A stretch of DNA of 64,000 bases, taken from Streptomyces sp. NBC_01244. GTDB lineage: Bacteria > Actinomycetota > Actinomycetes > Streptomycetales > Streptomycetaceae. Shown here piece after piece: positions 54,424-62,021 of the stretch. The notes beneath the pieces are model-generated. The model did not search any database. It was not told the DNA's origin and saw only the letters and a list, made by a program, of their open reading frames with translations. Numbering within the stretch: position 1 is the stretch's first letter; each line of letters begins with the position of its first letter. The stretch covers positions 3,100,001-3,164,000 of the forward strand of contig NZ_CP108488.1 of assembly GCF_035987325.1 (NCBI RefSeq), written 5' to 3'. The position numbers were made by a program, and so were the translations under genes.

Positions 54424-55155
54424 ATGGCCGCCCACGCTTCCCCCGCACGCCGTGGGACCGACGAGTCCCCCGCGCCGCAGGACTCGTACGCACCCCACGC
54501 GCTCTACGGGTGCCACGAGCCGCACGAGAACTACGCGCCCTACGTGGCCCACGAGCCGTACGCGACGGCGCCACCGCCCCGGAACTCCCCCGGGATCCTG
54601 CACCGCATGATGCGTCCCGTGAACGCGAGCCTCGACGAGCACCTGCCCAGCGATCACCGGCTCAGCCAGGTCTACCGGGTGGGCGCCGGCCTGACCGGAC
54701 TGCTGCTCGTGGCCTTCGGAATCATGGGGCTCATCGACCGGATCGGGTTCTTCGACACCGGCGGGGACACGGTGCTCGCGCTGAACACCAACGGCGCGCT
54801 CAGCGTCCTGTCGATCTGCATCGGGCTGCTGCTCTTCGTCGGGATGGTCATCGGCGGCAGCTTCGCCTCGACGCTCAACATCGTGCTGGGTGTGCTGTTC
54901 ATCGCGAGCGGGTTCGTGAACCTCGCGCTGCTCGACACGGGGATGAACTTCCTGGCCTTCCACATCCCCAACGTGCTGTTCAGCTTCGTCGTGGGCGTGA
55001 TGCTGATGTGGTTCGGGATGTACGGGCGGGTGGGCAGCGCCCTGCCGCACGACAATCCGTACTGGCGTGCCCGCCACCCCGAGCAGGCGGCTCGGGAGCA
55101 GCGGGCAGAGCAGCGGGCACGTGCGAGCACTAGGCCCGTCGGCCGGCCGGCGTAG
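54424..55155 (+). CDS. DUF4383 membrane protein
   Basis: 243 residues. About 80 residues of soluble N-terminus with Tyr/His/Pro repeats ('PYATAPPP'), then four membrane helices typical of DUF4383: 'VGAGLTGLLLVAFGIMGLI', 'GALSVLSICIGLLLFVGMVIGG', 'LNIVLGVLFIASGFVNLALLD', 'NVLFSFVVGVMLMWFGMYGRVG'. Function of the family is unknown. The gene ends at a strong bidirectional terminator shared with the broken transporter. Confidence 0.88.
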   Translation: MAAHASPARRGTDESPAPQDSYAPHALYGCHEPHENYAPYVAHEPYATAPPPRNSPGILHRMMRPVNASLDEHLPSDHRLSQVYRVGAGLTGLLLVAFGIMGLIDRIGFFDTGGDTVLALNTNGALSVLSICIGLLLFVGMVIGGSFASTLNIVLGVLFIASGFVNLALLDTGMNFLAFHIPNVLFSFVVGVMLMWFGMYGRVGSALPHDNPYWRARHPEQAAREQRAEQRARASTRPVGRPA

Positions 55156-55174
55156 GAGAAGGGGAGAGCGGGCG

Positions 55175-55204
55175 CGCGGACCCGGCCCGGCGGCCGGGTC
55201 CGCG
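55175..55204. terminator. bidirectional terminator
   Basis: CGCGGACCCGGCC and GGCCGGGTCCGCG, a 13-bp perfect stem with a four-base loop, between the convergent DUF4383 gene and the transporter remnant. Confidence 0.9.
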
Positions 55205-56340
55205 TTACGCCTCGATGCGTTCGACCTTGTCCACGAGGAAGAGGAAGGACAGGGCGCCGCCGATCGTGATGCCTCCGATCAGCATCAGCGGGAGGGCGAA
55301 GGAGCCGTCGCCGCCTCCGATCATGTAGCCGATGACGATGGGTACGACGATGCCGGCGAGGCTGCCGAAGACGTTGAAGACCCCGCCGGCCACGCCGAGC
55401 ATCCGCTCCGGGGCGATCTCGGTGACCAGGACCCAGGAGAAGGACGCGAGGCCGTTGGCGAAGAAGGCCACGCACATGACGGCGATCATCGCGGCGTTCG
55501 AGGTGACGTAGTTGGCGGCGACGATGACGCCCGCCAGGGCCGGGCCGGTGACGATCGGGGTCTTGCGGGCGAAGGAGGCCGTCATGCCGCGCTTGACCAT
55601 CCAGTCGGACCAACTGCCGCCGCACAGCACGCCCACGAGGGCGGCGACGAAGGGCAGGGCTCCGGTCAGACCGCCCTTGTCGAGGCTCAGGCCGCGCTCG
55701 TTGGCGAGGTAGGTCGGGAACCAGGTCAGGAAGAAGTACAGCGTCGAGGCGATGGCGAACTGGCCGAGGAAGACGCCCCAGATGCGGCGTTGCCGGAGCA
55801 GGAAGCCCATGTCCCGGCGGAAGGCGCCCTTCTCCCGGGCCCGGGCGGAGCTGTCGGCGCAAGCCCCGTCCTCGGTGATGTGGACGAGCTCGTACGCGCC
55901 GACCCGGGGGTGCTGTTCCGGGCGGTTGTGGATGACCTTCACCCACACCAGTGCCCAGGCGATGCCCATGCCGCCGGGGATCCAGAACACGTGGCGCCAG
56001 CCGAGGGCCGCGGCCATCCAGGCGATCAGCGGGAAGGCCACGCCGAGGCCGATACCCCTCCTCCTTCAAGCGGCCCCGAGGTGTAGCCGGCGACCGCGCG
56101 GCCGCGTTCGGCGCGCGGGAACCAGGAGGCGGCGACGCGCCCGTTGCAGGGGAAGGCGGGGGCCTCGAAGAGGCCGAGGCCCATGCGGCTGGCGAAGAGG
56201 AAGCCGAAGCCCTTCGCGAGCGAGCCGAGGGCGGTCATGACCGACCAGCCGACCAGCGCCCAGGCGTAGACGATGCGCGGGCCGAACCTGTCGACGAGGC
56301 GGCCGCGTCTCCCGGGGGACGTGTGAGGAGCGCTGAGCAG
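55205..56340 (-). pseudogene. ACS-family MFS transporter (galactonate-type), truncated and frameshifted
   Basis: The C-terminal 278 residues are intact in one frame ('VAFPLIAWMAAALGWRHVFWIPGG', 'FLLRQRRIWGVFLGQFAIASTLYFFLTWFPTYL', 'EIAPERMLGVAGGVFNVFGSLAGIVVP'), clearly an anion:cation symporter of the sugar-acid type. The preceding part ('GRLVDRFGPRIVYAWALVGWSVMTALGSLAKGFGFLFASRMGLGLFEAPAFPCNGRVAASWFP') is in another frame; the switch is at a G-rich run near 56055-56065. Upstream of 'GRLVDRFG' the first helices are missing altogether: the sequence runs into unrelated codons near 56320. Both a frameshift and an N-terminal deletion are therefore present. It faces the galactonate catabolic genes and was presumably their importer. 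Confidence 0.82.
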
Positions 56341-56414
56341 CGCGGAGGAGCAGCGCCGAGCAGGCGGAACCAGCCGCTCCGGCGACGCCCCGCAATAATT
56401 GCTAATTAACGATT

Positions 56415-56426
56415 ACTTGTGCAAGT
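56415..56426. promoter_or_regulatory. inverted repeat in the promoter of the GntR gene
   Basis: ACTTG TG CAAGT lies in an AT-rich patch (56395-56425, TAATTGCTAATTAACGATTA) 73 bp before the GntR gene. It is a plausible autoregulatory operator for the FadR-type regulator. Confidence 0.5.
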
Positions 56427-56498
56427 CTTTGCCTTGTCAGGGGGCACCAAGGGGAGCAAGTACGGACCAAAGCCCCGGCAGGGAGAGGGGAAACCGGA

Positions 56499-57194
56499 AT
56501 GAACAGCAGCAGTGAGGCCGCGTACGCCGGACGCGGGGTCCACAAGGCAGCGGTGGAAGAGCTGGCCCGCCGGATCTTCGACGGCACGTACGACGAGGGA
56601 GCCACGCTCGACCTCCCCCTCCTGATGGAGGAGCTCGACGTCAGCCAGACGGTGCTCCGCGAATCCATCAAGGTGCTCATGGCCAAGGGGCTGCTCGACG
56701 CCCGCCAGAAGCGCGGCACCTTCGTGCGACCGCGCACCGACTGGAACCTCTTCGACGCCGACGTGCTGCGCTGGAAGCTCGCGGCCGGCGCGCCCGACTG
56801 CTTCTTCACCGACCTGCTCGAACTGCGCCGCTCGATCGAGCCGGCCGCCGCCGCGCTGGCCGCCGTACGGGCCACCGAGCAGGACCTGGCCGCGCTGGAC
56901 GCGGCGCTGACCGCGATGGCGGCGAGCGACTCGGACCCGGTGCTGCACGTCCGGGCGGACGCCTCGTTCCACCTGGCGCTGCTGACCGCCTCGCACAACC
57001 TGTTCTTCGCGCAGATGTACCGGGTGATCATCCCGGCCCTCGTGGAACGCGACCGCACGGTGCACAAGGGGGACTTCGAGCACCCGCACGCGATCCACCG
57101 GGCCGTGGTCGACCGGGTCCGGGCCGGGGACCCGGACGGGGCGCACCGGGCCGTGCTCGACCTCCTCGACATGGCGCAGCGCGACCACCCGTAG
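56499..57194 (+). CDS. GntR/FadR-subfamily regulator (DgoR-like)
   Basis: 231 residues. Winged HTH at about 10-75 ('AAVEELARRIFDGTYDEGATLDLPLLMEELDVSQTVLRESIKVLMAKGLLDARQKRGTFVRPRTDWNLFDADVLRWKL'), then the FCD ligand domain with the metal-site pattern 'DLLELRRSIEPAAAALAA', 'VRADASFHLALLTASHN', 'HPHAIHRAVVDRVRAGDPDGAHRAV'. The 'RTDWNLFDADVLRWKL' segment is typical of galactonate regulators. It most likely represses the following dehydratase-aldolase-kinase genes until galactonate binds. Confidence 0.88.
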   Translation: MNSSSEAAYAGRGVHKAAVEELARRIFDGTYDEGATLDLPLLMEELDVSQTVLRESIKVLMAKGLLDARQKRGTFVRPRTDWNLFDADVLRWKLAAGAPDCFFTDLLELRRSIEPAAAALAAVRATEQDLAALDAALTAMAASDSDPVLHVRADASFHLALLTASHNLFFAQMYRVIIPALVERDRTVHKGDFEHPHAIHRAVVDRVRAGDPDGAHRAVLDLLDMAQRDHP

Positions 57195-57212
57195 AACCCG
57201 TAGACCCCCCCC

Positions 57213-57247
57213 CAGCCCCCAGCCCCCAGCCCCCAGCCCCCAGCCCC
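57213..57247. repeat. heptanucleotide repeat (CAGCCCC)5
   Basis: Five perfect tandem copies between the regulator stop and the dehydratase start, preceded by a run of nine C. A prime site for slippage; it lies 63 bp upstream of the dehydratase start, so length changes could affect leader or promoter spacing. Confidence 0.9.
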
Positions 57248-57309
57248 CGCAGACCAACCCCACAAAGACACCGTCCTGCCACCCCCACCAGGAGAGGACA
57301 CCGTCACCC

Positions 57310-58455
57310 GTGAAGATCACCCGCATCGAGACGTTCATGGCCCCACCGCGCTGGATGTTCGTGCGCGCAGAAACCGACGAGGGCATCGTCGGCTGGGGCG
57401 AACCCGTGGTCGAAGGGCGTGCCGAGCCGGTGCGCGCGGCCGTGGAGGTGCTGTCCGAGTACCTGATCGGCCGGGACCCGATGCGGATCGAGGACCACTG
57501 GCAGGTCATGACCAAGGGCGGCTTCTACCGCGGCGGCCCCGTGTTGTCCTCCGCCGTCGCCGGGCTCGACCAGGCGCTGTGGGACATCAAGGGCAAGGCG
57601 TACGGGATGCCCGTGCACCAGCTCCTCGGCGGGCCGGTCCGCGACCGGATCCGCGCCTACGCCTGGGTCGGCGGCGACGAGCCGCACGAGATCAAGGACG
57701 CGCTGGTCCGGCAGATCGAGGCGGGCTTCACGGCCGTCAAGATGAACGGCTGCGGCCGCATGAGCCCCCTCGCGACCCGCTCCGAGGTCCGCGACTGCCT
57801 CCGACGCGCCGAGACGGCCCGCGAAGTGCTCGGCGACGACCGCGACTTCGGACTCGACTTCCACGGGCGGGTCTCCCCCGCCAACGCCCGCCGGATCCTG
57901 CCCCTGCTGGCCCCGTACGACCCGATGTTCGTCGAGGAGCCGGTCCTCTCCGAGTACATGCAGGCCGTCCCCGATCTGGTGAACGCCTCCAACATCCCCC
58001 TCGCGCTCGGCGAACGGCTCTTTTCCCGGCGGGAGTTACTCGCTCCGTTGCAGGCAGGCGTGGCGATCTTGCAGCCCGACATCTCGTACGCCGGCGGCAT
58101 CTCGGAACTGCGCCGCATCGCCTCCCTCGCCGAGGTCTACGGAGCCCAGATCGCGCCGCACTGCCCGCTGGGGCCGGTCGCCCTGGCGGCCGGCCTCCAA
58201 GTCGCCTTCACCACCCCGAACTTCCTCATCCAGGAACAGTCGATCGGCATCCACTACAACCAGGGCGCCGAGCTCCTCGACTACGTCACCGACCCCGAGC
58301 CCTTCCGCTTCCACGCGGGCTCCCTGGTCCGCACGGAGCGGCCGGGCCTCGGCGTCGACGTCGACGGGGCGGCCGTCCGGGCCGCCGACAAGAAGGGCCG
58401 CACCTGGCGCAACCCGGTGTGGCGCCACGAAGACGGTTCCTTCGCCGAGTGGTGA
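57310..58455 (+). CDS. dgoD: D-galactonate dehydratase
   Basis: 381 residues, enolase superfamily. Matches E. coli DgoD along its length: 'MKITRIETFMAPPRWMFVRAETDEGIVGWGEPVVEGRA' at the start and 'WRNPVWRHEDGSFAEW' at the end. Catalytic His185 in 'LDFHGRVS' is at the same number as in E. coli, and His284 in 'IAPHCPLGP' corresponds to its His285; metal ligands are in 'FGLDFH', 'FVEEPVL' and 'LALGERL'. Converts D-galactonate to 2-keto-3-deoxy-galactonate. GTG start, GGAGAGGACACC upstream. First enzyme of the operon. Confidence 0.95.
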   Translation: MKITRIETFMAPPRWMFVRAETDEGIVGWGEPVVEGRAEPVRAAVEVLSEYLIGRDPMRIEDHWQVMTKGGFYRGGPVLSSAVAGLDQALWDIKGKAYGMPVHQLLGGPVRDRIRAYAWVGGDEPHEIKDALVRQIEAGFTAVKMNGCGRMSPLATRSEVRDCLRRAETAREVLGDDRDFGLDFHGRVSPANARRILPLLAPYDPMFVEEPVLSEYMQAVPDLVNASNIPLALGERLFSRRELLAPLQAGVAILQPDISYAGGISELRRIASLAEVYGAQIAPHCPLGPVALAAGLQVAFTTPNFLIQEQSIGIHYNQGAELLDYVTDPEPFRFHAGSLVRTERPGLGVDVDGAAVRAADKKGRTWRNPVWRHEDGSFAEW

Positions 58456-58514
58456 GCCCCCACCACCCCTCGCGATCTCCCCTCCCCCACACACATCAGA
58501 AGGCAGGCATTCCC

Positions 58515-59132
58515 ATGGAGTTCGGCGCAGCGCTGCGACAGGAGCGGCTCGTCGCCATCGTCCGCGGACGGGACGCGGAGGCGTCCTTCCGTACCGTCAT
58601 GACCCTCGTCGAGGAGGGCGTCCCGCTCATCGAGATCTCCCTCAGCGGGACCGACGCGCTGGACGTCATCGGCCGGGCCCGCAAGGAGCTCGGCGACGAG
58701 GCCTGGCTCGGGGCCGGCACGGTCCTGACCGCCGAGGACGCCCAGCGGGCCGCCGACGCCGGAGCCAATCTCATGGTCACCCCGGGGCTCGGCGCGGGCG
58801 TGCACGAATCCGTCCGGCAGGGGCTGCCGGTACTGGCCGGGGTCATCACCCCGACCGAGGTCATCGCGGCCGACGCGGCGGGGGCCGCCGCGCTCAAGCT
58901 GTTCCCCGGCTCGATCGGCGGTCCGGCCTACCTGCGGGCCCTGCGCGCCCCCTTCCCCGACCTGCCGTTCGTGCCGGTCGGCGGGGTGGACGCGGCCGCC
59001 GCGGGCGAGTACCTGTCCTCCGGCGCGGTGGCGGTCGGCGTCGGCTCCCCGCTGATCGGGGACGCGGCCGACGGCGGCGACCTGTTCGCGCTGCGGCGCC
59101 GGGCGGCGGAGTTCAAGGCGGTCTGCGCGTGA
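58515..59132 (+). CDS. dgoA: 2-keto-3-deoxy-6-phosphogalactonate aldolase
   Basis: 205 residues, class I KDPG/KDPGal aldolase. Schiff-base Lys128 in 'AALKLFPGSIGGPAYLRALRAPFPDLPFVPVGGVD', catalytic Glu40 in 'GVPLIEISL', and 'GAGTVLTAEDAQRAADAGANLMVTPG' for phosphate and substrate binding. Splits KDPGal to pyruvate and glyceraldehyde-3-phosphate. Its stop overlaps the kinase start (GTGA). In many bacteria this activity is fused to or adjacent to the dehydratase, as here. KDPG could also be a substrate. Confidence 0.92.
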   Translation: MEFGAALRQERLVAIVRGRDAEASFRTVMTLVEEGVPLIEISLSGTDALDVIGRARKELGDEAWLGAGTVLTAEDAQRAADAGANLMVTPGLGAGVHESVRQGLPVLAGVITPTEVIAADAAGAAALKLFPGSIGGPAYLRALRAPFPDLPFVPVGGVDAAAAGEYLSSGAVAVGVGSPLIGDAADGGDLFALRRRAAEFKAVCA

Positions 59133-60106
59133 CCGGGCCCGAAGCCGCCCCCGAGGTCCTCACCTTCGGAGAGACGATGGTCGCCCTGCGCGGGAGCGGA
59201 CCGCTGCGCCTGGGCGGGAGCATGCAGGTTTCGGTCGCGGGCGCCGAATCGAACGTCGCGATCGGCCTGGCCCGGCTCGGGCACGCGGTGCGCTGGGCGG
59301 GCGCGGTCGGCGAGGACGAGCCCGGTGAGCTGGTCCTACGGACCCTGCGTGCCGAGGGCGTCGACGTCCGCGGAGCCTGTCTCGACGACGGCGGGGCTCC
59401 GACCGGGCTGATGCTCGCGGAGCCGAGGCTGCCGGAGGTGACGCGGGTGCACTACTACCGCGCGGGCTCGGCGGGTTCGCGGCTCAAGGCGTGCTCGGTG
59501 GAGCGGGCCTTCACGGCTGCCCCGCCGAAGATCCTGCACCTGACCGGGATCACCCCGGCGCTCTCCCGATCGGCCCGCTCGGCCTGCACCCTCGCGCTGC
59601 GCCTCGCGGCCGAGCACTCCGCGCTGGTCTGCCTGGACGTGAACTTCCGGTCCCGGCTGTGGTCCTCCGAGGAAGCGGCGGCGGTGCTGCGCGCGTGGGC
59701 GCCTTCGGTGGACGTCCTCATCGCCTCCGACGACGAACTCCCCCTGTGCCTCCCGGCCCGGACCCCGGCCGACCCGGCCCTCCAGGCGAAGGAACTGCAG
59801 GCGCTCGGGGTCGGGGAGGTCGTCGTCAAACTCGGCGCGGCCGGCGCGACGGCCTACACGGACGACGGCCGGGCGGTGCACGCCCCGGCGCGGCCCGTCC
59901 GCGCGGTCGACACGGTCGGTGCGGGCGACGCCTTCGTGGCGGGCTACCTCTCGGCGTTCCTCGACGGGTCCACCACGGAGGCCCGCCTGGACCGCGCGGT
60001 CACGACGGGCGCCTTCGCGGTGGCCTCGCGGGGCGACTGGGAGGGCGCGCCGACCCGCGCGGAGCTCGACCTCCTCGCGGTCCCGCCCGGCACGGTGGTC
60101 CGCTGA
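59129..60106 (+). CDS. PfkB-family 2-keto-3-deoxy-galactonate kinase
   Basis: 325 residues, ribokinase fold. 'VLTFGETMVALRG' and 'VSVAGAESNVAIGLARLG' form the sugar-binding N-terminus; 'VVVKLGAAGATAYTDDG' and the C-terminal 'DTVGAGDAFVAGYLSAFLDG' carry the anion hole and catalytic Asp267. Pathway context makes KDGal (or KDG) the substrate, forming KDPGal for the aldolase. E. coli uses an unrelated DgoK; streptomycetes use PfkB-type KDG kinases, so the symbol is left open. Confidence 0.9.
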   Translation: MTGPEAAPEVLTFGETMVALRGSGPLRLGGSMQVSVAGAESNVAIGLARLGHAVRWAGAVGEDEPGELVLRTLRAEGVDVRGACLDDGGAPTGLMLAEPRLPEVTRVHYYRAGSAGSRLKACSVERAFTAAPPKILHLTGITPALSRSARSACTLALRLAAEHSALVCLDVNFRSRLWSSEEAAAVLRAWAPSVDVLIASDDELPLCLPARTPADPALQAKELQALGVGEVVVKLGAAGATAYTDDGRAVHAPARPVRAVDTVGAGDAFVAGYLSAFLDGSTTEARLDRAVTTGAFAVASRGDWEGAPTRAELDLLAVPPGTVVR

Positions 60107-60296
60107 CCCTCTGATCCGCCGGCGGGGCCGGGCCGACACGGGGGTGCGACCCGGCTCCGCCGGCTGCGGGGTGCCGCCGCGCGGGGCAGGAGTCCCCGCA
60201 GCAACCCTCCGCCCGGACCCCGGTCCTCCAACGTCGGACGGCTGAAAAGACGCCCGGGGATTCCGGAGGCCGGTCCGAACTGCGTAGCCTGTCCGC

Positions 60297-60515
60297 ATGC
60301 CCCGTTACGAATTCCGCTGCCGGACCTGCGAAGACACCTTCGAGGTCAGCCGGCCCATGGCCGAGTCCTCCGCGCCCGCCGACTGCCCCGCCGGGCACGC
60401 CGATACCGTCAGGCTGCTCTCCGCCGTCGCCGTCGGCGGGTCCAGCGCGGCCCCCGCCGCGGCCGCACCCATGGGCGGCGGCGGAGGCTGCTGTGGTGGG
60501 GGCGGGTGCGGTTAG
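60297..60515 (+). CDS. FmdB-type zinc-ribbon protein
   Basis: 72 residues: 'MPRYEFRCRTCEDTFEVSRPMAESSAPADCPAGHADTVRLLS' with CxxC and a second C-x2-H pair, typical of FmdB regulatory proteins, then an Ala/Pro stretch and 'GGGGGCCGGGGCG'. The family is small zinc-binding proteins first seen near formamidase genes; function unclear. The stop codon overlaps that of the convergent O-methyltransferase. Confidence 0.88.
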   Translation: MPRYEFRCRTCEDTFEVSRPMAESSAPADCPAGHADTVRLLSAVAVGGSSAAPAAAAPMGGGGGCCGGGGCG

Positions 60516-61171
60516 CGCTTGCGGGACAGGGTGATGCCGTCGGAGATCGCCAGCAGCACCGACTCCATGCGGGGGTCCGCAGTGACGTGGTCGTTGTAGG
60601 CCTGGACCCCCGCCGCCCCACCGGTCGCCGACGGGTTCAGCACCTCGCCGTGGTACAGCGTGTTGTCCGTGACGAGCAGCGCGCCCGGGCGCAGCCGCGG
60701 CACGAGCTCCTCCCAGTAGGCGATCTGGCTCTGCTTGTCCGCGTCCATGTACGCCATGTCGATGTGCGGCTCCGCCGGCATCGCGCGCAGCGTCTCGATC
60801 GCGGGCGCGATGCGCAGGTCGATGCGGTCCGCGACGCCGGCCTTCGCCCAGGCCTCGCGCGCGTACGCCGTCCACTCCTCCGAGACGTCGCACGCGATGA
60901 GGCGTCCGTCCGCCGGCATGGCCTGCGCCATCGACAGCGAGGAGAAGCCGGTGAAGGTGCCGATCTCCACGATGTGCCGCGCGCCGGTCAGCCGGACGAG
61001 GAAGGCCAGCAGTGGCCCCTGCTCCTCCGCCGACTGCATTCCGGCGGAGTCCGGGAACACCGCGTACGTCGTCGCCACCAGCCCCCGCTGGACCTCGTCC
61101 AGCGGGGGGTTGTGCGCGAGCATGTACTGGTAGAGCTCGTCCGTGATCTTGGTGCTGTTGCCCTTGGTCAT
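60512..61171 (-). CDS. family 3 O-methyltransferase
   Basis: 219 residues. SAM site 'ARHIVEIGTFTGFSSLSMAQAMPADGRLIACDVSEEW', metal/acid motif 'PHIDMAYMDADKQSQIAYWEELVPRLRPGALLVTDNTLYHGEVLNP', C-terminal 'MESVLLAISDGITLSRK'. These are the conserved blocks of metal-dependent catechol/caffeoyl-CoA-type O-methyltransferases. The acceptor is unknown. ATG at 61171; an upstream frame extension lacks coding character. Confidence 0.92.
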   Translation of the reverse strand: MTKGNSTKITDELYQYMLAHNPPLDEVQRGLVATTYAVFPDSAGMQSAEEQGPLLAFLVRLTGARHIVEIGTFTGFSSLSMAQAMPADGRLIACDVSEEWTAYAREAWAKAGVADRIDLRIAPAIETLRAMPAEPHIDMAYMDADKQSQIAYWEELVPRLRPGALLVTDNTLYHGEVLNPSATGGAAGVQAYNDHVTADPRMESVLLAISDGITLSRKR

Positions 61172-61190
61172 GGGCCCAGTGTGCCCATGA

Positions 61191-62021
61191 TCAGGCGGCG
61201 GGTGTGCCGAGTCGCGCCACTTCGCGGGTGAACGCGCGCACGATCTCCTCACCGGCCAGCACGCCCGCCTGGGTCAGCGCCGTCACGTGCGGCGCCGTCC
61301 AGCCCGCGTCGGCCAGCTCGCCGTGGCCCGGCCGCCAGGCCGTGTCCGCCGCCAGCAGCAGGTCCGCGTCCAGCAGCGAGTCCCCGGCGGCGAGCGTGCT
61401 CGTGGCCCCCACGCGCCGGGCCACTTCGTGCATGGCCGCGCTCTTGGTCAGCGGCCGGGGGACGGCGTAGATCTTCCGGCCCTGGAGCGAGACCGTCCAG
61501 CCGCGCGCCTCGGACCATTCCGTCAGCGTCTTGATCCACTCAGCGGGGACCAGCGCCCGCTCCACGACCAGGTACGCGAACAGGTCCTCCGCCACCCGCG
61601 CCTTGCGCAGCCACACCGGGTCCGTGACGGACATCAGGTGCGCGTGCATCTCCTCCAGCGGGACGGACTCCGCGGCGAGCCGCGCCGCGACCTGGCGGCG
61701 CCAGTCCCGGTCCGGGACCCCGTCCACCAGGAGCTGGCCGCCGTTGGCGCAGATCGCGTACTTCGCCGGCCGTCCGGGGAAGCGGATGCGCTGGTACTGC
61801 TTGCGGGTCCGGGTGGTGGTCGGCACGAACACCGCGCCCGGGTCGGCGGACAGCTCCGCCAGCAGCCCCGCCGCCGTCTCCGTCATGTACGACAGCGGCT
61901 TGCTCTCGTGCACCTCCACGCACAGCAGGCGCGGGGCCACCGGGTCGGGCATGGTCAGGCCGAGCGCGGCCGCCGAGTAGATGAGCGTACGGTCGAGGTC
62001 ACTGGCTACGAGAACGGTCAC
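61191..62021 (-). CDS. HAD-superfamily hydrolase of a Ter-associated operon
   Basis: 276 residues, GTG start overlapping the upstream stop (GTGA). Motif I 'VASDLDRTLIYSAAALGL', 'FVPTTTRTRKQYQRIRFPGRPAKYAICANGGQLLVDG' (Cof/SPP-type cap region), Lys in 'PLTKSAAMHEVARRVG', motif IV 'TLAAGDSLLDADLLLAADTAWRPG'. HAD enzymes of this type occur with phosphoribosyltransferases in tellurium-resistance-like (Ter) stress operons thought to make a nucleoside-like metabolite. It probably removes a phosphate from the product of the upstream enzyme. Confidence 0.85.
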   Translation of the reverse strand: MTVLVASDLDRTLIYSAAALGLTMPDPVAPRLLCVEVHESKPLSYMTETAAGLLAELSADPGAVFVPTTTRTRKQYQRIRFPGRPAKYAICANGGQLLVDGVPDRDWRRQVAARLAAESVPLEEMHAHLMSVTDPVWLRKARVAEDLFAYLVVERALVPAEWIKTLTEWSEARGWTVSLQGRKIYAVPRPLTKSAAMHEVARRVGATSTLAAGDSLLDADLLLAADTAWRPGHGELADAGWTAPHVTALTQAGVLAGEEIVRAFTREVARLGTPAA

